A stretch of 64,000 bases of DNA from Afipia sp. (GCA_017308495.1 JAFKES010000070.1:26407-90406), one strand, 5' to 3'; counted from the stretch's first letter, positions 52,762-61,302 are shown. Numbers and translations: made by a program. Notes: generated by a model from the sequence alone, not told the origin.

Positions 52762-53706
52762 TCACGCTTTCTTCAGATAGTAGTTCGCATTCTTGCCGAG
52801 GACGATGCGGCGGATGATCCGGCGCATGGTCTGCGATCCGCGAAGCGGCGCGACCATGGCGGCGGCGGTGCGATAGGCGGCAAGCTTGGCGCCATCGAGC
52901 GCGGGATGCTTGCCCGGAGCGGCCTGCGGCAGGCTGAGACCGCGCAGCATCGCGTTGACGCGGTGGAGGTCGTTGAGGCGGCTGACCTCTTTCGTCTTCC
53001 AGGTGATCGCCAGTGAGATGGAATAAGAGTTCGCCGTCTTCACCCAGTGCGGCCACTGATAGGGTACATAGCAGCCGTCGTTGCCGGACAAATGAAACTC
53101 CGTGCCGCGCGGCCCGAAACTGTCGTGATAGGGCACGTTGCGGTGCTTGACCGTGGAGTGCTCCACCTGTGCGTCGTCGGCGATGGTTCCGTCGCGGTTG
53201 TCATAGATCGCGAAGATCTTCTCGCCGTGGATCTGGACGAAAAAATTGTCCTCGGCGTCCATGTGGAACGGCGTCGTCGAATGCGGCGACGATACGAACA
53301 GAAAACCCTCGATGCCGGTGAAGCCGGCGTCTTCCACGCTGGCGAAGCCGCGTGCGCGGGCCACCGACGTCAGGGCGTCGCGCAGCAGCGCGCCATAGGC
53401 GGGCGAGGTCTCCACGCGCTTGAGCACCATCCATGCGCCCGCGGTTTCGATGCGATTGACGATCTCGACGGGATCGAGATCGACGCCCTTCACCTTGTCC
53501 GGGTCCTGGCTGACGGCGGCGTCGCCGGAATTGTATTCGATCTGGTCGCGCGGCAGTTCGGCGGCTAGCTCTGCGATGCGCGGCAGCGTCAGCAGCGGAT
53601 GTCCCGACAGCCGGTGGCGGATGGCGAAGGGCTTGAGCGGAAAATCGCGCGTCAGCGCGTCGTTGTCGGCGGTGATCGTCGGCGAGATTCCTGTGGCGGC
53701 ATTCAT
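52762..53706 (-). CDS. JmjC/cupin-like Fe(II)-dioxygenase-fold protein
   Basis: A 314-residue protein. A cupin core shows the metal triad HxD...H: His148 and Asp150 in TTPFHMDAEDNFFVQIHGEK, with a later His in PYQWPHWVKT, as in JmjC-type oxygenases. It has no signal peptide. GGGAGGG precedes its ATG, which overlaps the upstream GNAT gene's stop as ATGA, so the two form an operon. The substrate could be a protein, lipid or small molecule; not deducible. Its end is 4 bp from the convergent araC-type gene. Confidence 0.75.
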   Translation of the reverse strand: MNAATGISPTITADNDALTRDFPLKPFAIRHRLSGHPLLTLPRIAELAAELPRDQIEYNSGDAAVSQDPDKVKGVDLDPVEIVNRIETAGAWMVLKRVETSPAYGALLRDALTSVARARGFASVEDAGFTGIEGFLFVSSPHSTTPFHMDAEDNFFVQIHGEKIFAIYDNRDGTIADDAQVEHSTVKHRNVPYHDSFGPRGTEFHLSGNDGCYVPYQWPHWVKTANSYSISLAITWKTKEVSRLNDLHRVNAMLRGLSLPQAAPGKHPALDGAKLAAYRTAAAMVAPLRGSQTMRRIIRRIVLGKNANYYLKKA

Positions 53707-54935
53707 GGACGGCCCTCCCGGATTTTGCGGATGAACTGAAGAACGTGGCGTGCCGGTGCGCGAATCCGCCAGCGGAGCGCCAGCGCATGGCGGATGATCG
53801 CCACCATGGGGTCGCGCGGCCTGAGCGGGATCAGCACGTCGCCGATGGCGAGGCGGTCGCGCCAGATCGGATCGATCATCGGATGTCCGGGCGCGGCGGT
53901 GGAATCCACCGTGGCGATGGCGGGGTCGGCGCACAGATGGCGCGTCAGCTCCAGCGTGAGCTGGACGCCGGGAGAATAGCGGGCGAAGCGCTCGTCGACG
54001 CCAAGCTTGAAATAGAACGCGCGATCGAGATGGCGCAGCACGACGGCCGAGGCCACCGGCGTCTCGCCGGCGGAGAGGGTGACGATTTCGCAGTGACCCC
54101 GCGCCGCGGCGTCGCGCACTGCGCGGCGGGCGAACGCCGCGTCACCGTCGCTGCGCGCCAGCGCCGTGCCACGGCGTCCCTTCCAGCCGCTGGCTTCGAG
54201 CGTGAGGAACGTCTCGACTGCGCGTTCGATCTCGTCCGGCGCGGTGACGCTGGTGAAGACCACGTCGCCGTGGTCGGCAAGGCGGTTGCGCTGGCGGCGC
54301 AACTCCTTCAGCTTCTTGCTGCCCAGAGCCTCGCGCAGCAGCGTCTCGGCATCGCGGGTGGCATCGAGCATGGCGCGGGCGTGGCGGTGCAGGATATGGG
54401 GCTTCAGTCCGCCTCTCGATAGCGCCGCGTTGAAGGCCACCATCGCCGCGCCGTCGAGCGTCATGTCGCGCAGGATCAGCGCGCGTGCGCCCGCCGCGCG
54501 CGCCTGGCGCATCAGCCCGGCGGCGGCCTCTTCGGCCATGTCGCGGGAGAGCAGCGGCGTGCCGAGCGTGCCATAGGGATCGGCGCTGACCAGCGCCGGC
54601 AGCGGCAGGCCATAGGCGCGTCGTGTCGTGACCACTGGCAAAAGGCCGATCAGGCCGGGACTCTCGTCGCGCGGCGCAGCGGCGAGGGCGCTGGCTCCGG
54701 TGCGGCCCTCGGCGCAGCCGTTCACGGCCAATTCCCACTCCGCCAGATAATAGCCGTTGGGCTCGACGGCATGATCAGCCAGCGTGCGCCAGTGCTCCGG
54801 CGCGATGGCCTCGAGCGGGGCGAGCCCTGCCTGATACGGCTGCACGGCCCGGTGCGTTGCGGCCTTGCGCGCCGGCGTCTCGCTCACGTCGCGCCGTATT
54901 GTCTGGGCCGTTTTCCCCATCTCGAACACACTCAT
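53703..54935 (-). CDS. GNAT-superfamily acyltransferase (BioF2/CelD-like)
   Basis: A 410-residue protein. The C-terminal acyl-CoA fold is marked by KLKELRRQRNRLADHGDVVF, LEASGWKGRRGTALARS and FYFKLGVDERFARYSPGVQL, features of the 'GNAT, BioF2-like' group related to CelD and peptidoglycan-bridge transferases. The N-terminal half (30-180) is a degenerate second GNAT domain. It is translationally coupled to the JmjC/cupin-like gene. The pair could modify a common surface or secondary-metabolite substrate, which is inference. Confidence 0.78.
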   Translation of the reverse strand: MSVFEMGKTAQTIRRDVSETPARKAATHRAVQPYQAGLAPLEAIAPEHWRTLADHAVEPNGYYLAEWELAVNGCAEGRTGASALAAAPRDESPGLIGLLPVVTTRRAYGLPLPALVSADPYGTLGTPLLSRDMAEEAAAGLMRQARAAGARALILRDMTLDGAAMVAFNAALSRGGLKPHILHRHARAMLDATRDAETLLREALGSKKLKELRRQRNRLADHGDVVFTSVTAPDEIERAVETFLTLEASGWKGRRGTALARSDGDAAFARRAVRDAAARGHCEIVTLSAGETPVASAVVLRHLDRAFYFKLGVDERFARYSPGVQLTLELTRHLCADPAIATVDSTAAPGHPMIDPIWRDRLAIGDVLIPLRPRDPMVAIIRHALALRWRIRAPARHVLQFIRKIREGRP

Positions 54936-55220
54936 TCCACCCCCTGAAACACATGCGGCGCCCGCGAAGAGACGATATTCGCCGCGGGCCTGTTTCCAGC
55001 CTCGGGAATGACGCTACCCGCCAAACTTCAAGATCGGATTGGAGATGAAAGCTAAATGCCGGCCTTTGCCTTTATGCTTTGTTAGCCATCAGATGGCGGT
55101 TGCAACCGGGCGGCCGCTCCGAAAGGCGCGGGGCGCTTAAGGAACTTTAAGTATTTGAACCTACCATCGGATGGCAGGAATACCGTTCGCACGCGGAGTG
55201 TGCGCCATCATCGGGCCGCC

Positions 55221-55547
55221 ATGAGCAAGGAACTTCGCAAGAACCCACGCATCGAATTTGATCGTGGCATCGACGTGCAGATCATGGGCATCGACGGTAC
55301 ATGGCGCCGCCAGTGCAGGATGATGGACGTGTCCGAGAAGGGCGCGCTTCTCACCATTGTGGGGTCGTTCGCCGGTCTCGATCTCAAGGAGTTCTTTCTG
55401 CTGTTGTCTTCGACGGGCCTCGCCTATCGCAAATGCAAACTGGTGCGCGTCAATGGCGACCAGGTGGGCGTGAGCTTTCTCAAGTCCGAGGTCAAGCGCA
55501 AGACGACTGCGACCCCGGCGCGCCGCGTCGCGGCAGCGGATGCCTGA
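55221..55547 (+). CDS. PilZ-domain protein 1
   Basis: A 108-residue single PilZ domain that may bind cyclic-di-GMP. RKNPRIEF corresponds to the RxxxR loop (here R-K-N-P-R) and MMDVSEKGALLTI to the D/NxSxxG motif. The strands end with GVSFLKSE and the tail is Lys/Thr/Ala-rich. ATG 55221 is used; an upstream frame to 55155 has no domain similarity. The 285-bp gap before it (54936-55220) shows only TTAA-N6-TTAA at 55137-55150, one base short of a CtrA spacing. Confidence 0.75.
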   Translation: MSKELRKNPRIEFDRGIDVQIMGIDGTWRRQCRMMDVSEKGALLTIVGSFAGLDLKEFFLLLSSTGLAYRKCKLVRVNGDQVGVSFLKSEVKRKTTATPARRVAAADA

Positions 55548-55605
55548 CGCCACGCGCGTCTGACGACCGCCGCTGGCGACGATCCGTTTTGATCCGGAGG
55601 ACGCC

Positions 55606-55854
55606 ATGCATCATGACCGTCGCTTCACCCGTATCCGTCCCACCGGGCGTCTGTCGCGCTCCGGCACCATCGTCATCGACGCGAAATCGCCGGTGATCGA
55701 TTGCGGCATCGTGGACTATTCGGCGGGCGGCGCCTGCCTTGAGATCATCCCGCGCCGCAGCCTGCCGCCGCGTTTCGATCTGCTCTACGGCGGCATCAGG
55801 AAGAAATGCCGCCTGGTGTGGGCGAACGGCACGCGGGTCGGCGTCTCGTTCTAG
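55606..55854 (+). CDS. PilZ-domain protein 2
   Basis: An 82-residue minimal PilZ domain. RRFTRIRPTG near the start supplies an R-x-x-x-R-like loop, and VDYSAGGACLEI is the D/NxSxxG motif; it ends WANGTRVGVSF, exactly at the last strand. GGAGG is well spaced before the ATG. It lies 58 bp after PilZ protein 1 and may be cotranscribed. These could link cyclic-di-GMP to motility, but no direct tie to the flagellar genes is visible. Confidence 0.72.
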   Translation: MHHDRRFTRIRPTGRLSRSGTIVIDAKSPVIDCGIVDYSAGGACLEIIPRRSLPPRFDLLYGGIRKKCRLVWANGTRVGVSF

Positions 55855-56098
55855 CGTCCCGATCGTCCCGTGCCCTGAATCCGGCGTTCGCCTGCGGCCG
55901 TTGCCGCGCGAATGGCGCAATCCGGTCGGAACCTGTGCGAAAATTGCAGAGGAGCCGGTGGCTGGGGGAATTTCCGGTATCTTGGCCACGATGGCACGGT
56001 GGAGTAGGGTGCCGCCGCCCCGGCGGTTCCGCCGGGCGCCTGACCATGCGTGTCCTTGATGATCGTTCATAGGACACGGAAGATCCGGGAGAGCGGGA

Positions 56099-56365
56099 AT
56101 GCGGGTAGTTTGGGTGGCGATGTTGATCGCGGTGATGACGGGTCCTATGGTTGCGCCGGCATTCGCGCAATTTACCCCCGGCTTCAGGTTGAACGAGGGC
56201 AAACAGCGCTCGGAAGACGAGATCGCGCGCGACAAGGAGAACGAGGCCGCCGCCAAGGCCGCGCGCTCCAAGATCCCCGATGCCAAGCAAAACTCGGATC
56301 CGTGGGCCACGGTGCGCCCCGAAACGGCGGCCAAGCCCAAGGGGAAAGCGGCTACGGCAAGGTGA
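56099..56365 (+). CDS. Small exported charged protein, unknown function
   Basis: An 88-residue protein with a signal peptide (MRVVWVAMLIAVMTGPMVAP, cleavage near AFA-QF) and a mature part rich in Lys, Glu and Ala (DEIARDKENEAAAKAARSKI) that is probably helical. GGGAGAGCGGGA precedes the ATG. Similar short exported proteins are common in related genomes without assigned roles. Confidence 0.6.
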   Translation: MRVVWVAMLIAVMTGPMVAPAFAQFTPGFRLNEGKQRSEDEIARDKENEAAAKAARSKIPDAKQNSDPWATVRPETAAKPKGKAATAR

Positions 56366-56416
56366 GGCTGCTGCCTGCCGGTTCCCGGTTTTGCGTCATG
56401 CCTAGCCAGTCGGCAC

Positions 56417-56433
56417 GGATTAACCGTTAATCC
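56417..56433. promoter_or_regulatory. Palindrome upstream of tRNA-Cys
   Basis: GGATTAA-CCG-TTAATCC is a perfect 7-bp inverted repeat, 46 bp before tRNA-Cys and after the small exported gene. It could be an operator or a short hairpin; no partner is known. Confidence 0.35.
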
Positions 56434-56478
56434 AGGATCGCGTTGCGCCGAGGCAGGCAGAGTGCGACGATCCTGCAT

Positions 56479-56554
56479 GGCCCGGTGGCGGAAGGTTGAC
56501 GCGGGGGCGCTGCAAACGCTTCACATCCTGGTTCAAGTCCAGGCTGGGCCTCCA
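56479..56554 (+). tRNA. tRNA-Cys (anticodon GCA)
   Basis: The acceptor stem GGCCCGG (56479-56485) pairs with CTGGGCC (56544-56550) with one G-T pair. The discriminator T and CCA are encoded (56551-56554). The anticodon loop is CTGCAAA with GCA. The T-arm CCTGG-TTCAAGT-CCAGG is perfect. The anticodon stem GGGCG/CGCTT has two G-T pairs, so it is weaker than usual, but all arms are present. Confidence 0.88.
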
Positions 56555-56568
56555 AGATTTAGCACTAC

Positions 56569-56650
56569 GGAAAGGTGGCCGAGTGGCTTAAGGCACCGCT
56601 GATGCGGCACACGGGAGACCGTGTCGAAGGTTCGAATCCTCTCCCTTTCC
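56569..56650 (+). pseudogene. Defective tRNA-Ser-like sequence
   Basis: The acceptor GGAAAGG pairs with CCTTTCC, the D-arm GCCGAGTGGCTTAAGGC is intact, and a long variable arm (ACACGG-GAGA-CCGTGT) and T-loop (GGTTCGAATCC) mark a class II tRNA, most like Ser. The anticodon arm is only CCGCTGATGCGG, about 5 bases too short: it folds as a 4-bp stem with a 4-base loop and offers no normal 7-base loop. The T-stem has an A-C mismatch, one base between arms does not fit, and CCA is replaced by CCG. It is therefore probably non-decoding. It lies 14 bases after tRNA-Cys. Confidence 0.7.
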
Positions 56651-56659
56651 TCCGAGTTC

Positions 56660-56691
56660 GGCCGCCGGCTTTTTCGAACCGGCGGCCTTTT
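56660..56691 (+). terminator. Rho-independent terminator after the tRNA pair
   Basis: GGCCGCCGG (56660-56668) pairs perfectly with CCGGCGGCC (56679-56687), followed by TTTT. It shows that tRNA-Cys and the defective tRNA share one transcription unit. Confidence 0.85.
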
Positions 56692-56714
56692 CGTGCGTTG
56701 CCGCGACGTCGGGG

Positions 56715-58526
56715 TCAGAAGCGCCAGTACAGCGGCACAATCAAAATGACGACCAGAAGCCACCACACGGACAGCAGGAATCCGAACTTGGTGTAGTCGG
56801 AGAACTTGTATCCGCCCGGCCCCATCACCATCAGATTGACCGGTGTGGCGACCGGCGTCAGCAGGGCGCCGTGAGAGCCGATGGCGACGCCGATGATGAA
56901 GGGCATCGGCGACACGCCGACTTCCTGCGCCGTGGCGATCGCGATCGGGAAAAAGAGGATCGCGGTCGCGGTGTTGCTGATGACCGAGGTGACGGCGAGG
57001 GCGGCGAGAAACAGCCCGCCCAGCAGCGCCCGCGGGCCGGCGTCTCCGAGAACGCCGATCAGGGAATCGGCGATCAGACGCGCTGCTCCTGTTTCGGTCA
57101 TGGCCGCTCCGAGCGGGATCATGCCGCCGACCAAAAAGCAGGTATTCCAGTCGATGCCTTTGTAGGCTTGCGGGACGGTGAGGACGCCGAGCAGCACCAT
57201 CAATCCCGCGCAGACCAGCGCGGCAACGGCGCCTGGCACCCAGCCGGTCGCGAGCAGGACCACGAGCAGGGCGAGGATGGCCAGCGCTTCCTTGGCGCCG
57301 AGCCCGAGCGGCACCGCCTGCCGGCGCACCACATCGGGGGAATCGACAACCAGAACCTGCGGGTCGGCGAGATGTTTGTCGAGCGCTCCCCAGGTTCCCT
57401 GCAGCAGCAAGTGGTCGCCAACGGCAAGCTTGTGGGGGCCGTCGCCGACGTCCTCGCCGCCGCGCTGGACCGCCAGTACCACGATATCGCCGTCGCGGGC
57501 GGCCATGCCCGGAAACACCGTCTGGCCGACCAGTTTCGAACGCGGCGGAATCACGACTTCCGCAAGCCCGGAATTGCGGTTGAACAGCGTATCCGCAAGG
57601 CCGCCCTTTTCCTCCTCGGCGCGGAACGCCAGATGCTTGTCGGTGGCCAGACTGGCCGCCGCCTGTGCGTCGCCGCTGATCAGCAGTGCGTCGCCTTCGG
57701 CAAGGGTGGCGCGCGCCAGCGGCTTGCCGCTGGCGCCGTCCTGGATCCCCACCAGCGAGAGGCCGTCATAGCCCTTGAGGTCGATCGCCTCGCGCGCCGC
57801 GCCCACATAGGACGATGACGAGCGCACGCGCATCCGGTGCATCCCGTCCTCGATCTTGTACTGCTCGACCAGCGTCTGGGCATGGGCGCTGAAATCGGGC
57901 GGCAGCGTATCGCCATTGCGGTGCGGCAGCAGGAAGCGATAGGTCAGCAGGATCAGCACCATGGTGCCGATCAGCATGGGGACGCCGGCGACTGCGAATT
58001 CGAAGAATCCGATCGGTCCGAACCCGGCATCCTCGGAGGCATGGGAGGCGAGCACGTTTAGCGGCGCGCCGATCAGGGTCAGCATGACGCCGCCGTGGGT
58101 GGCGAAGCACATCGGCAGCAGCAGTTGCGACGTCGGGATGTTGAGGCGGACCGCCAGCACCACGCAGAGCGGCAAGAGCGCGGCGACGGTGGCGTTGACG
58201 CTGATGGTCGCGCAGAACAGCGCCGCGAGCAGCATGATCAGGATCATGAGGCGGCTGCGGCTTTCGCCGGCCTGCTTGATCACGATCTGTCCGGCCCACG
58301 TGGTGATGCCGGAGGCCTCGAGGCCCGCCGCGATCACGAACAGCGAGGCGATCAGGACCACGGTGAGGTCACCAAAGCCGCCGAGCGCCCGATTGGCCGG
58401 GAGAAGGCCGGTAAAATACAGCGCCAGCGACACGCCGATGGCGACGGCGACGGCCGGGATACGCCCCCAGACGAAAAGTCCCAGCGCGACGATAATCATG
58501 ACGAAAGTAATGGTGGCGCCGCTCAC
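56715..58526 (-). CDS. SLC13-family permease with RCK_C (TrkA-C) domains
   Basis: A 603-residue membrane transporter: about eleven hydrophobic helices split by a central cytoplasmic region (about residues 205-375) with two RCK_C-like domains (GYDGLSLVGIQDGASGKPLA, RNSGLAEVVIPPRSKLVGQT). SVNATVAALLPLCVVLA and VISNTATAILFFPIAIATA are the paired SLC13 SNT motifs. Members move dicarboxylates, sulfate or related anions with sodium. It starts at GTG (58524-58526) because AGGAGGAAG lies just upstream. It follows the threonine dehydratase by 191 bp with a hairpin between. Confidence 0.82.
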   Translation of the reverse strand: MSGATITFVMIIVALGLFVWGRIPAVAVAIGVSLALYFTGLLPANRALGGFGDLTVVLIASLFVIAAGLEASGITTWAGQIVIKQAGESRSRLMILIMLLAALFCATISVNATVAALLPLCVVLAVRLNIPTSQLLLPMCFATHGGVMLTLIGAPLNVLASHASEDAGFGPIGFFEFAVAGVPMLIGTMVLILLTYRFLLPHRNGDTLPPDFSAHAQTLVEQYKIEDGMHRMRVRSSSSYVGAAREAIDLKGYDGLSLVGIQDGASGKPLARATLAEGDALLISGDAQAAASLATDKHLAFRAEEEKGGLADTLFNRNSGLAEVVIPPRSKLVGQTVFPGMAARDGDIVVLAVQRGGEDVGDGPHKLAVGDHLLLQGTWGALDKHLADPQVLVVDSPDVVRRQAVPLGLGAKEALAILALLVVLLATGWVPGAVAALVCAGLMVLLGVLTVPQAYKGIDWNTCFLVGGMIPLGAAMTETGAARLIADSLIGVLGDAGPRALLGGLFLAALAVTSVISNTATAILFFPIAIATAQEVGVSPMPFIIGVAIGSHGALLTPVATPVNLMVMGPGGYKFSDYTKFGFLLSVWWLLVVILIVPLYWRF

Positions 58527-58659
58527 TGCTTCCTCCTGTTTGCCCCGGCTATGAGTCCGGCGCGCGAACGATCGCCCGCTGGGAGAGCTTTTTATCGGAA
58601 GCCTTTCGCCTGTGATGGAATCAGAGGCCACGCTTCCTGTTTTATTCTAATGCCTTGTC

Positions 58660-58692
58660 TTGCAGGCGTAGCGGAATCCGCCTCGCCTGCAA
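58660..58692 (-). terminator. Strong hairpin after threonine dehydratase
   Basis: TTGCAGGCG pairs with CGCCTGCAA (9 bp), with a second stem GCGG/CCGC inside. On the minus strand no T-run follows, so it may be a weak terminator or mRNA-stabilising structure between the dehydratase and permease genes. Confidence 0.45.
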
Positions 58693-58717
58693 ATGTTTTG
58701 AACAACTGTTGCCGATG

Positions 58718-59947
58718 TCATTCGGGATCGACGGACGTTGCGCGGTAGCCCTGGGCGACGAGCGCCTTCAGCAACGCCTCGGTCTGCTGGGGGCCGGGCG
58801 TTTCCACCAGCAATTCCAGCTCGGTCTCCCGATAGGCCGCCGAATTGAAGGCGCGTCCGTGATGGACATCGAGAATATGCGCCGATTCGGCGGCGGCCAT
58901 GCCGGCGATCTTGGTCAGGCTGTCCGGCCGGTCGGGGACGATGACGTGCAGCTTGGCGAGCCGGCCATCGCGCGCCATGCCGCGGGCAAGGATGTTCTTG
59001 AGGAACGTGGTGTCGATGTTGCCGCCGGTGAGAATGACGCAGACCGACTTCCCCGCGATGCCGGAGATCTTGCCGCTGAGCAGCGCCGCGACGCCGGCGG
59101 CGCCGGAGCCCTCGGTCACCGTCTTCTCCGATTCCAGCAGCACCAGAACAGCCTGGGCGATCTCGTCCTCTGTGACGGTGACGATCTCGTCGATATACTT
59201 GGCGACGATCGGGAAGGTGTATTCGCCGGGCCGGCCCACGGCGATGCCGTCGGCGATGGTGGAGCCGGACACCGAGGTGATCTTGCCGGCGTCGAGGCTG
59301 GCCTTCATGCTCGCGATGTTCTCGGCCTGCACGCCGACGATGCGCAGGCTCGGATTGACCTCCTTGAGGGCGACGGCCATGCCGGCGGCGAGGCCGCCGC
59401 CGCCGATCGGCACCACGAACACTTCGAGATACGGATTGTATTCCATGAGTTCGAGGCCGACGGTGCCCTGGCCGGCGATCACCCGCGGATCGTCGAAGGC
59501 ATGGATGAAGGTGTAGCCCTTTTCCTTCTGCAACTCGGTGGCACGGCCGAAGGCGTCGTCGTAACCGTTGCCGTGCAGGACCACGTCGGCGCCGTATTGC
59601 CGGGTGCCGCGCAGCTTGGCGATCGGCGCCGTTTCCGGCATCACGATGGTGGCGTGGACGTTGTTGCGCTGGGCGGCGTAGGCGAGCCCCTGGGCATGGT
59701 TGCCGGCGGAAGCGGCGATCACCCCGGCTTTCTTGTGGGCGTCGTCGAGGCTCAGAACCGCGTTCATCGCACCACGATCCTTGTAGGCGCCGGTGCGCTG
59801 CAGGTTTTCCATCTTCAGAAAGAGCTTGCAGTCCAGCTGGCTGCTCAGCCGCGGCGATTCCGTGCACGGCGACAGATTGACGAATTCCCGGATCCGGGCC
59901 CGGGCTTCCTTGACGTCATTCAGGGTCACAGAAATAGGTGCGGACAT
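58718..59947 (-). CDS. Threonine ammonia-lyase (dehydratase) with ACT domain
   Basis: A 409-residue PLP enzyme that deaminates threonine to 2-oxobutyrate. Lys56 in GAYKDRGA carries PLP; SAGNHAQGLAYAA and IGGGGLAAGMA bind its phosphate and threonine. A C-terminal ACT domain (LHVIVPDRPDSLTKIAGMAA) follows, shorter than the double ACT-like domain of biosynthetic IlvA, pointing to a catabolic, TdcB-like type. It lies 60 bp after ridA in the pflB block. Gene context supports threonine breakdown rather than isoleucine synthesis. Confidence 0.9.
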   Translation of the reverse strand: MSAPISVTLNDVKEARARIREFVNLSPCTESPRLSSQLDCKLFLKMENLQRTGAYKDRGAMNAVLSLDDAHKKAGVIAASAGNHAQGLAYAAQRNNVHATIVMPETAPIAKLRGTRQYGADVVLHGNGYDDAFGRATELQKEKGYTFIHAFDDPRVIAGQGTVGLELMEYNPYLEVFVVPIGGGGLAAGMAVALKEVNPSLRIVGVQAENIASMKASLDAGKITSVSGSTIADGIAVGRPGEYTFPIVAKYIDEIVTVTEDEIAQAVLVLLESEKTVTEGSGAAGVAALLSGKISGIAGKSVCVILTGGNIDTTFLKNILARGMARDGRLAKLHVIVPDRPDSLTKIAGMAAAESAHILDVHHGRAFNSAAYRETELELLVETPGPQQTEALLKALVAQGYRATSVDPE

Positions 59948-60007
59948 CGGTATTTCTCCTGCAAATCACATCGGGTCGTGAATAGGGCGGCGCGTCGATG
60001 GAGTGGG

Positions 60008-60385
60008 CTACCCCAGCGCCGCGATGCATTCGATTTCGACCATCACATCGAGGGGCAGGCGGGCGACCTGGACCGTGGAGCGCGCGGGCGTGTGCTCGCC
60101 GAAGGCGCGCTGATAGACGGCATTCATCTTGGAAAATTCTTCGAGGTTGCTCATGAAGACCGTGGTCTTCATGACCTTCGACATATCGCTGCCGGCCTTG
60201 CGCAGCACCGCCGCCATGCTGGTCAGCACCCGCTCGGTCTGCGCCTCGATGCCGCCGGCCACCACCTGCATGCTGGCGGGGTCCAGCGGAATCTGGCCCG
60301 AACAATAGACGACGCCATTGTGAACAATTGCCTGACAGTACGGGCCGATCGCCTTCGGCGCATCGTCGGTCGCAATCTTCTGCAT
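60008..60385 (-). CDS. ridA: RidA-family 2-iminobutanoate/2-iminopropanoate deaminase
   Basis: A 125-residue RidA. The family hydrolyses the reactive imine made by threonine dehydratase before it damages PLP enzymes. Signatures are APKAIGPYCQAIVHNGVVYC, SGQIPLDP and ARSTVQVARLPLDVMVEIEC, with the substrate-binding Arg in ARSTVQV. Placement next to threonine dehydratase matches tdcF in the enterobacterial tdc operon. It lies 52 bp after pflA; the gap holds a small hairpin (GCCCGT/ACGGGC). Confidence 0.93.
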   Translation of the reverse strand: MQKIATDDAPKAIGPYCQAIVHNGVVYCSGQIPLDPASMQVVAGGIEAQTERVLTSMAAVLRKAGSDMSKVMKTTVFMSNLEEFSKMNAVYQRAFGEHTPARSTVQVARLPLDVMVEIECIAALG

Positions 60386-60437
60386 TTTCTTCCCAGCCTT
60401 TTCTTTTGCCCGTTAGTCGATCGACGGGCGTTGCATT

Positions 60438-61295
60438 TCAAAACACCGGCAGTCCGCGCTTTCGGAATTGTTCGCGGACGCGTTCGGTCAGCTCAGCGGA
60501 CGGTGGCTCGGCATGTTCCAGCGGATAGGGAATGCCGAGTTCGTGATATTTCGCGAGCCCCATCTGGTGGAAACGAAGGATCTCCACCCGCTGCAGGGAG
60601 CGGATGCCCATGCAGATGTCGGCGACCTGTTCGACATTGTCATAGGCGTCGGTCAGGCCGGGGACCAGAACGAAGCGCACCCAGATCGGCCGATCAAGGT
60701 CGGACAGCCGTCGCGCGTAGTCCAGCGTCGGCTGCAATGGATGACCGGTCACGAGCCGATAGGTCTCCTCGCTGCCCGATTTGATGTCGAGCAATTGCAG
60801 GTCGATGTCGTTGAGGTGCGCGTCGCTCAGCCGGTGGCCGAGCCTGCCGGAGGTGTCGAGGCAGGTGTGCAGCCCCAATTCCTTGCAGCGATTGAAAATC
60901 CGGGTCGCGAAGTCGCGCTGGACAACGGGCTCGCCCCCGGAAATGGTGACGCCGCCCTTGGAGATTTTGAGAACGTCGGTGTATTTACCGATCTTCGTCA
61001 TCAGCTCGCTGAGCTTGTAGGGCGTGCCGTTGTCTTTGTGCCACGTATCGGGATTGTGGCAATACTGGCAGCGCAGCGGGCATCCGGTGAGGAAAACGAC
61101 CAGACGGATGCCGGGGCCGTCGACCGTGCTCCCGACCTCGATGGAGTGAACGTAGCCAACCGGATCGTCCTCGCCTTTGTCCGCTTCCGTATCGGTCGGA
61201 TAGACGTCGTAATACGATCGCGCCGCCTTGGTCTCGGCCGCACCGAGCTCGGACACATGCAGTTCGTAGCGGCTACTGACGATGGGATCGTGCAC
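60438..61295 (-). CDS. pflA: Pyruvate formate-lyase-activating enzyme
   Basis: A 285-residue radical SAM enzyme that makes the glycyl radical on PFL. Cluster cysteines are Cys72, Cys76 and Cys79 (GCPLRCQYCHNP), and GGVTISGGEP is the SAM-binding turn. The first 45 residues are an acidic extension not found in E. coli PflA (246 residues). It starts at GTG with AAGGTAGGTGA upstream and lies 7 bp after pflB, so the two are cotranscribed. Activity requires anaerobic conditions. Confidence 0.93.
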   Translation of the reverse strand: MHDPIVSSRYELHVSELGAAETKAARSYYDVYPTDTEADKGEDDPVGYVHSIEVGSTVDGPGIRLVVFLTGCPLRCQYCHNPDTWHKDNGTPYKLSELMTKIGKYTDVLKISKGGVTISGGEPVVQRDFATRIFNRCKELGLHTCLDTSGRLGHRLSDAHLNDIDLQLLDIKSGSEETYRLVTGHPLQPTLDYARRLSDLDRPIWVRFVLVPGLTDAYDNVEQVADICMGIRSLQRVEILRFHQMGLAKYHELGIPYPLEHAEPPSAELTERVREQFRKRGLPVF

Positions 61296-61302
61296 GCGTC
61301 AC

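Noticed and set aside
55137..55150. TTAA-N6-TTAA before the first PilZ gene.
   Set aside because: CtrA boxes need seven-base spacing; six puts the half-sites out of phase.
56479..56691. Genomic island inserted at the tRNA pair.
   Set aside because: No integrase, no direct repeat of the tRNA 3' end and no composition shift on either side; the defective tRNA alone is not evidence of an island.
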